Origin: an uncultured Prevotellaceae bacterium
Lineage (GTDB): Bacteria; Bacteroidota; Bacteroidia; Bacteroidales; Bacteroidaceae
Direction of reading: 5' to 3'
NCBI GenBank assembly: GCA_946405695.1
Contig: CAMJIA010000003.1
Span: forward strand, 1 to 64,000
DNA: 64,000 nucleotides
Below, one piece after another: positions 1-7,042 of the stretch (position 1 is its first letter; the number at the start of each line of letters is the position of its first letter). The translations under genes were made by a program, and so were the position numbers. Under the pieces are notes generated by a model that was not told the DNA's origin, made no database searches, and was given only the letters and a program-made list of their open reading frames with translations.

Positions 1-8
1 TGCAGCTT

Positions 9-707
9 ATGAAAAAGATTGTCGTATTAACAGGTGCAGGCATGTCTGTGGAGAGCGGTTTGAAGACTTTCCGCGATGCCGATGGTTTGTGGGAAGAGTA
101 TCCCGTACAGCAGGTGGCCACCCATGAGGGCTGGCTCAACGACCCTACCCTCGTGACGAACTTCTACAACATGCTTCGCAAGAAGTGCTGGGGCGTGAAA
201 CCTAACGAAGGGCACCAGCTGGTGGCTGAGCTAGAGAAGAAGTATGATGTAACGGTGGTCACACAGAACGTAGACAACCTGCACGAGCAGGCAGGCTCGT
301 CGAAGGTCATCCATCTGCATGGTGAACTGATGAAGGTCTGTTCGAGCAACGACCCTGACGACCCTCGCTATCAGCAGCTGCTGACGCCAGAGAACTGCGA
401 AGTTGTGCCTGGCACGAAGGCTGGTGACGGCTCGCTGTTGCGTCCGTTCATCGTCTTCTTCGGTGAGGCGGTGCCCATGATTACTGTTGCTGCCGAGGAG
501 GCACAAACCGCCGACATCTTCATCATTATCGGTACCTCGCTGGCAGTCTATCCTGCTGCGGGCCTCATCCACTACGTCCGTCCAGGTGTTCCCGTCTACA
601 TCATTGACCCCAACCCCATCAGTGCGGGCAGTCGCAACATCACCCAGATTCAGAAGGGTGCATCAGCAGGCATGCGTGAACTCAGCGAGTTGCTCATGAA
701 GGATTAG
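9..707 (+). CDS. cobB: Sir2-family NAD-dependent protein deacylase (sirtuin)
   Basis: Sirtuins remove acyl groups from lysines in the cytoplasm, consuming NAD and releasing nicotinamide and O-acyl-ADP-ribose. The 232 residues carry the family hallmarks in order: the NAD-binding start TGAGMSVESGLKTFRD (about residues 8-23), TQNVDNLHEQAG with the Asn/Asp pair, and IHLHGEL with the catalytic His (about residue 104). Late motifs GTSLAVYPAAGL and IIDPNP complete the Rossmann fold. The usual four-cysteine zinc ribbon after the catalytic His is absent: only two Cys (KVCSS, ENCEV) are present, so this is the short ribbon-less form. The gene stands alone, tail to tail with the S41 protease. Family assignment is firm; acyl specificity cannot be read. 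Confidence 0.93.
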   Translation: MKKIVVLTGAGMSVESGLKTFRDADGLWEEYPVQQVATHEGWLNDPTLVTNFYNMLRKKCWGVKPNEGHQLVAELEKKYDVTVVTQNVDNLHEQAGSSKVIHLHGELMKVCSSNDPDDPRYQQLLTPENCEVVPGTKAGDGSLLRPFIVFFGEAVPMITVAAEEAQTADIFIIIGTSLAVYPAAGLIHYVRPGVPVYIIDPNPISAGSRNITQIQKGASAGMRELSELLMKD

Positions 708-713
708 ACGCAC

Positions 714-750
714 CAAAAAAAGGGGAAGCAATCTTCACAGACAGCTTCCC
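714..750 (-). terminator. Rho-independent terminator of the S41 protease gene
   Basis: GGGAAGC (723-729) pairs with GCTTCCC (744-750) across a 14-nt loop. Read on the minus strand, the hairpin is followed by a seven-T run (complement of the A run at 715-721). It lies downstream of the minus-strand protease that ends at 864. On the plus strand there is no T-tract, so it mainly serves the protease. Confidence 0.7.
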
Positions 751-863
751 TACCGAGGAAAATGATAAATATAGATTAAAATTACTAGTTGTGTGCACTG
801 CAAAGGTACAAACAATTTTCTGACTTTTGCAAATATATGCAGGAAAAAAATCCTGTTTTTGAA

Positions 864-2507
864 TTATTTAACGCTCGTTGGGTCGTTTTTATCGACAAAT
901 TGTTCACTTGTCACTTTTTGTGCATGTCCCAACAGCTTCTCATACTCGCCGTCAGTAGTCAGAATACGCTCCGCTTCACGCAAAGCTTTGTCTGTTCTCA
1001 ACCCCACCTGCATCTGACCGGCCTGGAAATAATAAGCCGATACGATGTCCTGTTCTATCATCTGCTGGATCTCTTCACGATGTGCATCCAAGTCACGACT
1101 CAGGTCGTGATGGTCTATCTTCTTCTTCAACGCCTCGAACTCCTCCTTGGCATCGTCGTAGTAACCTTCAAACTTAGCTGTCTTGATGAGTTCCTCAAAC
1201 TGTTTCTTGCTGACCTGATCATAGGTAAAGCCTGCCTTGATGACACGCTGTTTGAAGTCCTGATAGTCGGCATCCGTCAGATGGAAGACGGAAGCAGGTG
1301 CTATCGTCGGGTGCTTGGCAATATAGTCCACCACGTAGTCGAGCATCACCTCTGTAGAGTCCAGGCGGTCCAGATAGAGCGTGATATTCGCCAGTGTGTC
1401 AGGTTTCACCTCCACATCGGGCGTGATACCCTCCTTCATCTTGATACCACGACCACTGGGCAGGTAGTAGCGCGAGGTCGTCAGCTTCAGGTTGGCGTTA
1501 TAGGGCAGGTCAACGTTCGGAATCTGCACCAGTCCCTTGCCGTAGGTTCTCGTACCAATGATAACACCACGCTTCAGGTCCTGCAGGGCACCAGAGGTAA
1601 TCTCTGAGGCCGAAGCAGTCTCGCCATTTACCAATACCACCAACGGCATCACGGTGTCTATGGGTTCCAGACGCGTCTTATACTCTGCACCAGCACGCTT
1701 CAACTTACCTTTGGTCTCCACAATCTTCACGCCCTTGGGTATCCACATGTTCAGGATTTCCACACACTCTGCCAGTGAACCGCCACCATTACCACGCAGG
1801 TCAAGCACCAGTTTCTCAGCACCTTGCTTCTTCAGGTCGAGGAACGCACGGCGCATCGCCTTAGAAGGCTCGCCCGTAAATGTGCTCAGACTGATATATC
1901 CTATCTTATTAGCGCGCATACCATAATAAGTAATCTCAGGCATCTTAATGCTGCGACGCGTAATCTTGAATTCCATCTTCTTGCCCGTCGAAGGACGCAG
2001 AATCTTCAACTTGAAGGTTGTACCAGGCTCACCACGCAGATGACTGCTGACATAGCTAACGTTCTTGTCTGTCATCAACGTATCGTCAATCTGCAAGATA
2101 ATATCGCCCTTCTTCAGACCTACCTCCGATGACGGCATACCTTCATACGGCTCTTCGATGACTACCCTCTTCAGTCTCTGATGATAGCGCACCAGTGCCC
2201 CGATGCCGGCATACTTACCCGTCAGCATCTGCTTCAACTCCTTCTGCTTCTCCTCCGGATAGAACTCCGTATAGGGGTCCAGCGACTGCAACATAGCATC
2301 GATACCCACCTTCAATACCTTGTTGGCATCGAGGGTATCGACATACATCAGGTCCAGATTCTTATAGAGGGCATTGAAGATGTCAAGGTTCTTTGCCACC
2401 TCCAGGTTATGATTCTTTGAACCAGAGGCTGCATTTTTCTGCTCCTGTGCCCATGCGCCAGCAACTGTCGCCAAGCACAGCAATATCACTAAAAATGTCT
2501 TCTTCAT
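864..2507 (-). CDS. S41-family carboxyl-terminal processing protease, secreted
   Basis: This is a tail-specific serine protease of the periplasm or outer membrane. The start at 2507 (MKKTFLVILLCLATVAGAWAQ) gives a clean signal peptide. A longer reading to 2546 would begin inside the likely -7 box at 2544-2551, so it was not chosen. Domains in order: an N-terminal helical region; a PDZ domain with GIGALV and KKGDIILQIDD (about residues 90-175); the S41 catalytic core with LVLDLRGNGGGSL; the nucleophile serine in NGETASASEITS; and the general-base lysine in GTRTYGKGLVQ. A C-terminal helical extension of about 170 residues resembles other Bacteroidota S41 peptidases. It is monocistronic, with a terminator at 714-750. 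Substrate is unknown. Confidence 0.92.
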   Translation of the reverse strand: MKKTFLVILLCLATVAGAWAQEQKNAASGSKNHNLEVAKNLDIFNALYKNLDLMYVDTLDANKVLKVGIDAMLQSLDPYTEFYPEEKQKELKQMLTGKYAGIGALVRYHQRLKRVVIEEPYEGMPSSEVGLKKGDIILQIDDTLMTDKNVSYVSSHLRGEPGTTFKLKILRPSTGKKMEFKITRRSIKMPEITYYGMRANKIGYISLSTFTGEPSKAMRRAFLDLKKQGAEKLVLDLRGNGGGSLAECVEILNMWIPKGVKIVETKGKLKRAGAEYKTRLEPIDTVMPLVVLVNGETASASEITSGALQDLKRGVIIGTRTYGKGLVQIPNVDLPYNANLKLTTSRYYLPSGRGIKMKEGITPDVEVKPDTLANITLYLDRLDSTEVMLDYVVDYIAKHPTIAPASVFHLTDADYQDFKQRVIKAGFTYDQVSKKQFEELIKTAKFEGYYDDAKEEFEALKKKIDHHDLSRDLDAHREEIQQMIEQDIVSAYYFQAGQMQVGLRTDKALREAERILTTDGEYEKLLGHAQKVTSEQFVDKNDPTSVK

Positions 2508-2543
2508 ATCTATTTTTGTACTCTTTCTACTCGTTTTACGGGG

Positions 2544-2551
2544 CAAAAGTA
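2544..2551 (-). promoter_or_regulatory. Probable -7 box of the S41 protease promoter
   Basis: The minus strand reads TACTTTTG, matching the Bacteroidota -7 consensus TAnnTTTG. It lies 36 bp upstream of the chosen start at 2507. No good TTTG -33 element is found at the usual spacing, so confidence is limited. Its position argues against the longer reading frame starting at 2546. Confidence 0.45.
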
Positions 2552-2590
2552 CAAAAAAATACGCTTATCGTGAAATTTTTTGCCAAAAAG

Positions 2591-2622
2591 TTTGCGCAAT
2601 TCGAAAAAACTCCTTACCTTTG
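2591..2622 (+). promoter_or_regulatory. Bacteroidota promoter of the tRNA-Asn gene
   Basis: TTTG at 2591-2594 is followed, after 20 bp, by TACCTTTG at 2615-2622, matching the -33 TTTG and -7 TAnnTTTG elements of Bacteroidota sigma-ABfr promoters. The tRNA begins 27 bp downstream. Confidence 0.7.
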
Positions 2623-2648
2623 CACCCGCAATCGAAAGAAAGCACCCT

Positions 2649-2725
2649 GCTTCAGTAGCTCAGTTGGTTAGAGCACCTGACTGTTAATCAGGGGGTCGTT
2701 GGTTCAAGCCCATCCTGAAGCGCCA
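2649..2725 (+). tRNA. tRNA-Asn (anticodon GTT)
   Basis: This is a full 77-nt cloverleaf. Acceptor stem GCTTCAG pairs with CTGAAGC. The D arm contains AGCTCAGTTGGTTAGAGC. Anticodon stem CCTGA/TCAGG holds the loop CTGTTAA with GTT at 2683-2685. The T arm contains GGTTCAAGCCC, the discriminator base is G, and CCA is encoded. The last third of the gene (2705-2723) is duplicated at 14419-14437, so this tRNA is the integration target of the element that follows. The gene stays intact at the left junction. Confidence 0.95.
2705..2723 (+). other. attL: tRNA-Asn 3' end used as integration site
   Basis: The 19-bp sequence CAAGCCCATCCTGAAGCGC covers part of the T loop, the T stem and the acceptor stem of tRNA-Asn. 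It recurs exactly at 14419-14437 beside a tyrosine recombinase gene. Duplication of a tRNA 3' end is the standard product of tyrosine-recombinase integration. The exact crossover point inside the repeat cannot be read. Confidence 0.88.
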
Positions 2726-2732
2726 AAGAAAG

Positions 2733-2771
2733 AGTCCTGTAGGTCAATGACTTACGGGACTTTTCTTTTTC
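2733..2771. terminator. Element-encoded terminator behind tRNA-Asn, probably bidirectional
   Basis: A 14-bp stem at 2733-2746/2748-2761, starting AGTCCTGTAGG and closing with TTACGGGACT, is followed on the plus strand by TTTCTTTTT. On the minus strand it is followed by CTTTCTTT. It probably ends tRNA transcription and also ends the minus-strand operon that reads out of the element. It replaces the presumed original tRNA terminator, now displaced to 14439-14474. Confidence 0.75.
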
Positions 2772-2780
2772 TCATATTTC

Positions 2781-2834
2781 AAAGTTGCACCCAATTTGCA
2801 CCCAATTTCATGCTTTATATAGGGTTTGCACCCA
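2781..2834. repeat. Left-end TTGCACCCA repeats (candidate integrase arm sites)
   Basis: TTGCACCCA occurs at 2785-2793, 2796-2804 and 2826-2834. The block 2781-2803 (23 bp, starting AAAGTTGCACCCAATTTG) is repeated exactly at 14276-14298 inside the right end. Short direct repeats inside both ends of a tyrosine-recombinase element are typical of arm-type integrase or excisionase sites. That role is inferred. Confidence 0.6.
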
Positions 2835-3012
2835 CTCCTTTGCAGAATTAACAGTCTGGAACCCTGCAAAAGATAATCTTTGTAGAATGTTGTCAAGTTC
2901 TCACGTTGACAAGTTGAAAATCATTAGGGTGCTTCAACTGTCAACATTGTATCTGCTGGCTCTGTACAAAAATAGTTCGAGGCAGAATATACATCCTGCC
3001 TCAAACCTAAAA

Positions 3013-3345
3013 TCAAAGTAATTTCCAAAAACACAAGTTCTGCCACTTCTTCTTTTTTTTCTTGGAACGAATAGGCAAGCACCATTCAACCCTATTGTGC
3101 CTTATGAAATAGTGGGACTGGCAGGGGAATTCGTAGTTTCCAATTGACGGGGTAAGTGAAATCTCCTTGCCGTTATAATACATTTGCCAGAAATCTGGAG
3201 AAATGGGTGTAACAACTTTTTCTCCACATCCGCAGGCGCAGAGGTGTGATGCCGTTGCATACTCCATAGAAATATAGAGTTTACCCTTTTCCAGTTTTTC
3301 AGGAATGTACTTAACGAAAATCGGTTGGAATTGTGTCGTCCTCAT
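3013..3345 (-). CDS. DUF6527-like small zinc-binding protein of the Ubl module
   Basis: A protein of about 110 residues with a CACGCGEKV cluster (Cys-x-Cys-x2-x-Cys type) early and a further Cys in FPCQSHYF. It also has HNRVEWC, so it probably binds zinc. The arrangement YISMEYATASHLCACGCG...PSIGN...CQSHYFIRHNRV..W matches what I recall as DUF6527, a family found beside ThiF/E1 and multi-ubiquitin genes. Its biochemical role is unknown. The start at 3345 (MRTTQFQP) is preferred over 3375 because it begins the conserved part. Either choice overlaps the E1 gene, which ends at 3311, so the two are translationally linked. A run of six lysines lies near the C-terminus. It is the last gene before the left end. 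Confidence 0.7.
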   Translation of the reverse strand: MRTTQFQPIFVKYIPEKLEKGKLYISMEYATASHLCACGCGEKVVTPISPDFWQMYYNGKEISLTPSIGNYEFPCQSHYFIRHNRVEWCLPIRSKKKKKKWQNLCFWKLL

Positions 3346-4522
3346 ATTGTGCCTGAAGTACCTTGTTGCTCCCAATGGAGTAAACGCTATTGAAGTCGTG
3401 CTCAGCCTGGTCGTTATAGATGCCGATCATTCTTTTCCACTTAATGAGCATGAGGTTTGCAGCAAGACAGTTCAATTCAGATAACTGTATGTTGCTTGCG
3501 TAGATATCGTCATCTATTGTAAATTCCCCAAATGCCTCTTTAATGTGAAGATAGTGACTAGGCAATCCCGTGGTTACCCTCACTTGTCCAACGAGTTGAT
3601 CATTGGCTTTTTCGAGCCCCATTCCAGAATCAATAAACGGTTTCCCCTTTTCCATCAAGTATCCGGCAATCAGGTTTCTTGCACTAACACTGTCAACACA
3701 GATGAAGACCATGTCCATATCATCCAATTCAGAGAAATTATCTGGTTTAACTCTGACTTTGTGAGGAACAATGCCTTTGTGGAAACCTGAATAGCGACGA
3801 TAATAATAGTCCACTTTACTCATTAGCTCATTCAGTTCTTCCCTTGTTGGTACTCCAGGAGCACGGTAGGCATTATGTGTGTTGAAGTCATCGTCATCAT
3901 ACAGATGGATTTGGTCGACACATGTCTTGGCGAGGTGATCAAGTAGATATGAACCTGTTCCACCAACTCCGACAATGGCTACTTTCTTTCCTCTCATTCG
4001 TTCATTAATACCAACTATATAGGCGCGGCCACTATTTGTATCGGCATACACCAGTGGACTATTTTCGTCTTCCAAAAGGATGACTCTTGCTATTTTCTTG
4101 CATTTGTCCTCAGCAAAGAGAAAAGCAGCATCGGAAATCATATGATAATAGGTCGACACCTTATCATAGTAATCCAGATATCGTCCTCCATTGTTGTCTG
4201 GCATACATGAAAAGAAATAATCGCTATAGATGTTGTTACCAAGGTTTTCCTTTTTAGGGGAATTTACAAGAGAGGGTATAAAAGTACCGTCTTTATATCT
4301 CGGTTGTTCACCAATCCAAAGTGCAGTATGATCACCTGGTGCAAGAATTTTGTCGCCAGAAATGTTGAGTATCATCACAAGTGTTCCACTTGCAATATCC
4401 ATATTTGCGTTAATATAAGGTACGCGGTGTACCCAAAGATACTGACCGCGCACCTCTATATCAAAGCCTTCGTTTTGCAACTTCTGCATGACGGGATTAA
4501 GACTTATGAGTAGGTGTGACAT
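3311..4522 (-). CDS. E1-like ThiF-family adenylyltransferase with N-terminal DUF6791-like region
   Basis: This 403-residue protein should activate the C-terminus of the adjacent Ubl with ATP. Residues 1-150 resemble what I recall as DUF6791 (GYLLVHxVPYVNA type: here YLWVHRVPYINA, then DYYDKVSTYYHMI), sometimes proposed to be E2-like. From about 178 comes the ThiF/E1 Rossmann fold: VAIVGVGGTGSYLLDHLAKT (P-loop-like GxGGTGS at 185-191), IHLYDDDDFNTHNAYRAPG (acidic strand end plus Asn and Arg), FICVDS, PFIDSGMGL, and QLSELNCLAANLMLIKWKR. I cannot point to a conserved E1 catalytic cysteine. It overlaps the Ubl gene by 26 bp and the DUF6527 gene at its 3' end, so the three genes form one unit. Family call is strong; the conjugation reaction is inferred. 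Confidence 0.85.
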   Translation of the reverse strand: MSHLLISLNPVMQKLQNEGFDIEVRGQYLWVHRVPYINANMDIASGTLVMILNISGDKILAPGDHTALWIGEQPRYKDGTFIPSLVNSPKKENLGNNIYSDYFFSCMPDNNGGRYLDYYDKVSTYYHMISDAAFLFAEDKCKKIARVILLEDENSPLVYADTNSGRAYIVGINERMRGKKVAIVGVGGTGSYLLDHLAKTCVDQIHLYDDDDFNTHNAYRAPGVPTREELNELMSKVDYYYRRYSGFHKGIVPHKVRVKPDNFSELDDMDMVFICVDSVSARNLIAGYLMEKGKPFIDSGMGLEKANDQLVGQVRVTTGLPSHYLHIKEAFGEFTIDDDIYASNIQLSELNCLAANLMLIKWKRMIGIYNDQAEHDFNSVYSIGSNKVLQAQYEDDTIPTDFR

Positions 4523-4778
4523 CGAACTTCATATTATGTTTGACAAATACTACACTATGACGTGTCATTACACCCTCAACATTCTGATGAGGTCCATCTG
4601 AATAGCTGACAGTATAACCTCTTTCTGTCCCCGGAGCAGGATTAGGGAATGCAATTTTTACAATCTGCTCATAGCTAACCTTTTCTTCACCGTAAGGTTT
4701 AGGCTGACCATTCACGATTATCGTAATAGTCTGTTTGTGTTTGCGGGAAACAAACCTTTCAATGCCAGGTCTTGCCAT
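4497..4778 (-). CDS. Ubiquitin-like protein of the multi-ubiquitin family
   Basis: A 93-residue protein with one beta-grasp unit: ITIIVNGQPKPYGEEKVSYE, then QIVKIAFPNPAPG, GYTVSYSDG, EGVMTRHSVVFVKHNMKFDVTPTHKS. This order (VNG, K-x-SYE, hydrophobic-AFP, YTVSYSDG, G-M-x-FxVT) is the signature I associate with the prokaryotic multi-ubiquitin (Multi_ubiq) family, which usually occurs beside ThiF/E1 genes. Unlike ubiquitin, it does not end in Gly-Gly but in HKS. The ATG at 4778 has an AAGGG ribosome site 8 bp upstream. Its frame stays open upstream into the DUF6371 gene, but without another ATG. Its stop overlaps the E1 start. The conjugation target is unknown. Confidence 0.8.
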   Translation of the reverse strand: MARPGIERFVSRKHKQTITIIVNGQPKPYGEEKVSYEQIVKIAFPNPAPGTERGYTVSYSDGPHQNVEGVMTRHSVVFVKHNMKFDVTPTHKS

Positions 4779-4797
4779 GTTAACCCTTGTGCCATTT

Positions 4798-5604
4798 TCA
4801 ATAAGTTCGTCCTGAAATCCAGGTATAACCAGATAGAGGTCGAAAGAGCGAACAAATAATAGATGTTTTCTCGCTTTCTACAATGCCAATTGTCTTATCA
4901 GAAAGGAGAGAATCACGAAGTAAATGCTCGCCAAATAGAGTCTTTTTGATGACATAGTCAGCAGGAATCTCACCACGTTTCGAGAGCTCTTTGGCTATAC
5001 TGGATGGAGTTATTGCATGGTTCCGATGCCCATTTGTACTATAAGCCATGACCTTTCCCATCCGCACAATTCCGTCTTTGTCAACATACCAATAAATGAC
5101 GTGATGCTCCTTCGTCACTCCTAAATGATAGGCGTTGACTATATCAGATAAGCGACTAGAATCAGTGACTATCGTTTTCAGATAACACGTAAAATCTGAT
5201 TGAAGATTGTGGTCAAAACTCTGACTGACATAGTTGGAATCGATAGTCAAGAATGACTGTTCACTCATATGAGGAACGACCTTTACAGGCGATGTTTGAA
5301 CCCTATTTGTGGGATCCTTCACATAGTACTTGTTCGTGTCGATTCCATGCTGATGACACATATAAATGAAGGTGGCAACACTCACTTTAGTACTTGTATG
5401 AAGGGCGTTGGTGAACTTGCGGTTGTTCTCTGCCTCATGGTACTTGCCACTAAGTTTACTTATGCTTTTGAAATATCCACGCCCTTCTTCTCCAAGATTT
5501 GAGAGTGCGAATGCACCTTTTGTCCAGTCCTCAAAGGTCTCGAACATATTGATATTTCTAGCGATAATCTCGTTGACTAATGCTTGATAATCGAAGTTTT
5601 CCAT
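4798..5604 (-). CDS. DUF6371-like, primase/toprim-related replication protein
   Basis: A 268-residue protein starting at 5604 (MENFDYQALVNEI), directly after the RepA-like stop at 5606. A longer reading to 5673 would only overlap that gene. The central part (YVSQSFDHNLQSDFTCYL, HVIYWYVDKDGIVRMGKVMAY, LFGEHLL) resembles the Bacteroidales DUF6371 family found behind RepA-like ATPases in mobile elements. The end carries VESEKTSIICSLF, like the start of a toprim-type nucleotidyl domain, but the protein stops about 20 residues later, which looks short. The Ubl gene begins 20 bp downstream, so the cargo may have been joined here. Role in element replication is inferred. Confidence 0.6.
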   Translation of the reverse strand: MENFDYQALVNEIIARNINMFETFEDWTKGAFALSNLGEEGRGYFKSISKLSGKYHEAENNRKFTNALHTSTKVSVATFIYMCHQHGIDTNKYYVKDPTNRVQTSPVKVVPHMSEQSFLTIDSNYVSQSFDHNLQSDFTCYLKTIVTDSSRLSDIVNAYHLGVTKEHHVIYWYVDKDGIVRMGKVMAYSTNGHRNHAITPSSIAKELSKRGEIPADYVIKKTLFGEHLLRDSLLSDKTIGIVESEKTSIICSLFRPLSGYTWISGRTY

Positions 5605-5605
5605 T

Positions 5606-6598
5606 TTACTTATGCATGTTTTGCTCGTATCTTTGAACGAATTTTGCCACACCAGATTTGTCCTTATAACCAACCTTCTTGGCTATTTCGTCATAGGTAA
5701 GTCCATCGTCCTTTAGTTGCATGATTGCCTGATATTTTGCCTCATTATTTGTGCTAATGGGTACCAGATTCTCAAATGGAACTCGTTCGCCGGTCTCCTT
5801 GAAAGTCAGATGTTCTGTAAATCTAAGTTTAATGGATTCCGACTTATTGTCAGCCGAAAGATAATTTTCTTTGACACAGCAAAGATGCTTATATGTGACA
5901 TCGGCGAGGTCACTTCTCAATTCCATAACTAGGCGCATCTTGGCTTCAAAAGCCTGGCTTCCCAATAGATTGTGCTTGGAAGGCATGAAGGTTTCTGTGC
6001 GTTTTCCGCAATGATGCAGAAAAATTATCAGGCATTTGTGCTTGGTTACTAAATGCAGATATTGCATCAGGAACTGCCGCACTTGGTTCCCCTCATTCAT
6101 ACTGCCAGTATAGAGGTCTGAAAAGCAATCGACCACTACTAAATCTGCTGGTTGTGCAGTCAAACGCTGGTCAAGTTCTGCAACAACATCCTCACTGTCA
6201 AACAGAAATCGGAGTCCTCTTAACGATGCCGGATCCATATTCAAATCATTGTTTTGACGACCTATCAAGTAAGCGTTGGCAGTCTCGTCATCCTCTGTAG
6301 ATACATAGATAGCACTATAATGTTCTACATTCAATTTCATTCCAAGAAATGTCTTTAATCCGGCAGATACAGACATGGAGAGTTGACGGAGGAATGCCGA
6401 TTTTCCTGTGTCAGAACTGCCAGCAAGACAAACTAAGCCCGACTTTGGCAAGAGAGGTTCTAGCAGAGATGGAATCTCTTTAATATTCTTATTCAGCAGC
6501 ATTTCTCCAGTGACTTCATCGGATATATCAACCTCAGGAGCCATTCGGCTCTGCATCTTTTCGATGTCTTCAGTAATTCCCTGTACATGGTTCTCCAT
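5606..6598 (-). CDS. RepA-like AAA_25 ATPase / replicative helicase
   Basis: This 330-residue RecA-fold ATPase carries Walker A AGSSDTGKSAFLRQLS (about residues 59-74), AIYVSTEDDE, Walker B ADLVVVDCFSDLY (about 150-162) and sensor LIIFLHHCGKR. The C-terminal 45 residues (LKDDGLTYDEIAKKVGYKDKSGVAKFVQRY) form a helix-turn-helix. This architecture is that of RepA/AAA_25 proteins, which unwind DNA at plasmid or mobile-element origins. It lies in an operon: the HTH gene ends 5 bp upstream, and the DUF6371 protein starts right after its stop. It probably drives replication of the excised element. The substrate origin is not identified. Confidence 0.8.
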   Translation of the reverse strand: MENHVQGITEDIEKMQSRMAPEVDISDEVTGEMLLNKNIKEIPSLLEPLLPKSGLVCLAGSSDTGKSAFLRQLSMSVSAGLKTFLGMKLNVEHYSAIYVSTEDDETANAYLIGRQNNDLNMDPASLRGLRFLFDSEDVVAELDQRLTAQPADLVVVDCFSDLYTGSMNEGNQVRQFLMQYLHLVTKHKCLIIFLHHCGKRTETFMPSKHNLLGSQAFEAKMRLVMELRSDLADVTYKHLCCVKENYLSADNKSESIKLRFTEHLTFKETGERVPFENLVPISTNNEAKYQAIMQLKDDGLTYDEIAKKVGYKDKSGVAKFVQRYEQNMHK

Positions 6599-6602
6599 AG
6601 CA

Positions 6603-6908
6603 CTACTTGATGTGATTATACTTTGCTAACTTACCAGATTTAATGAGTTGGTTGACTTCCTGCTTGGAATAGAGATTCTTACGTCCCACTTTCTGACTTT
6701 GTAATATTCCGGCCTTTTCAATTCGCCAGAGAGTTGGGTAGGCAATGTGCAGAAGGCTGCACAATTCGTCGCGGTTATAGAAGCCATCATTATCTGATTG
6801 ACTATTCACTAACGAGTTGACGATTCTTTCATCAAGGCATCGACTAACCGTCTTGTAAATCACATCTTCAAGTTGATTTTCGTTTAATACGATAATATTG
6901 TTATCCAT
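6603..6908 (-). CDS. Helix-turn-helix DNA-binding protein (excisionase-like)
   Basis: A 101-residue protein whose C-terminal half, FYNRDELCSLLHIAYPTLWRIEKAGILQSQKVGRKNLYSKQEVNQLI, is a MerR/HTH_17-type winged helix as in excisionases and Bacteroidales element regulators. The N-terminal half is a charged helical region. It is first gene of the replication operon, with 134 bp to the gene upstream. It may act as the element's excisionase or as regulator of the downstream replication and Ubl genes. Nothing in the sequence separates these two roles. Confidence 0.75.
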   Translation of the reverse strand: MDNNIIVLNENQLEDVIYKTVSRCLDERIVNSLVNSQSDNDGFYNRDELCSLLHIAYPTLWRIEKAGILQSQKVGRKNLYSKQEVNQLIKSGKLAKYNHIK

Positions 6909-7042
6909 AATCTTAAACCCTTTTTATTAGACACACAGCAAGTGAAAGCCACTGAGCAAAACACTTTGTGGCTCCGATAATCTTCAGAAGTTTTTCTAAG
7001 CTTTTGAGGGTGTCTTTGTTATCCTGAACTTATCCCTTTATC

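Noticed and set aside
2785..3021. 78-codon plus-strand frame at the left end of the element
   Set aside because: It runs through the repeat sites, is antisense to the operon's end, and shows no family features.
4780..4870. A fused DUF6371-Ubl protein by frameshift
   Set aside because: The Ubl frame is open upstream, but the DUF6371 frame reads GYTWIS in a plausible way to its stop and the Ubl has its own ATG and ribosome site, so separate genes are simpler.
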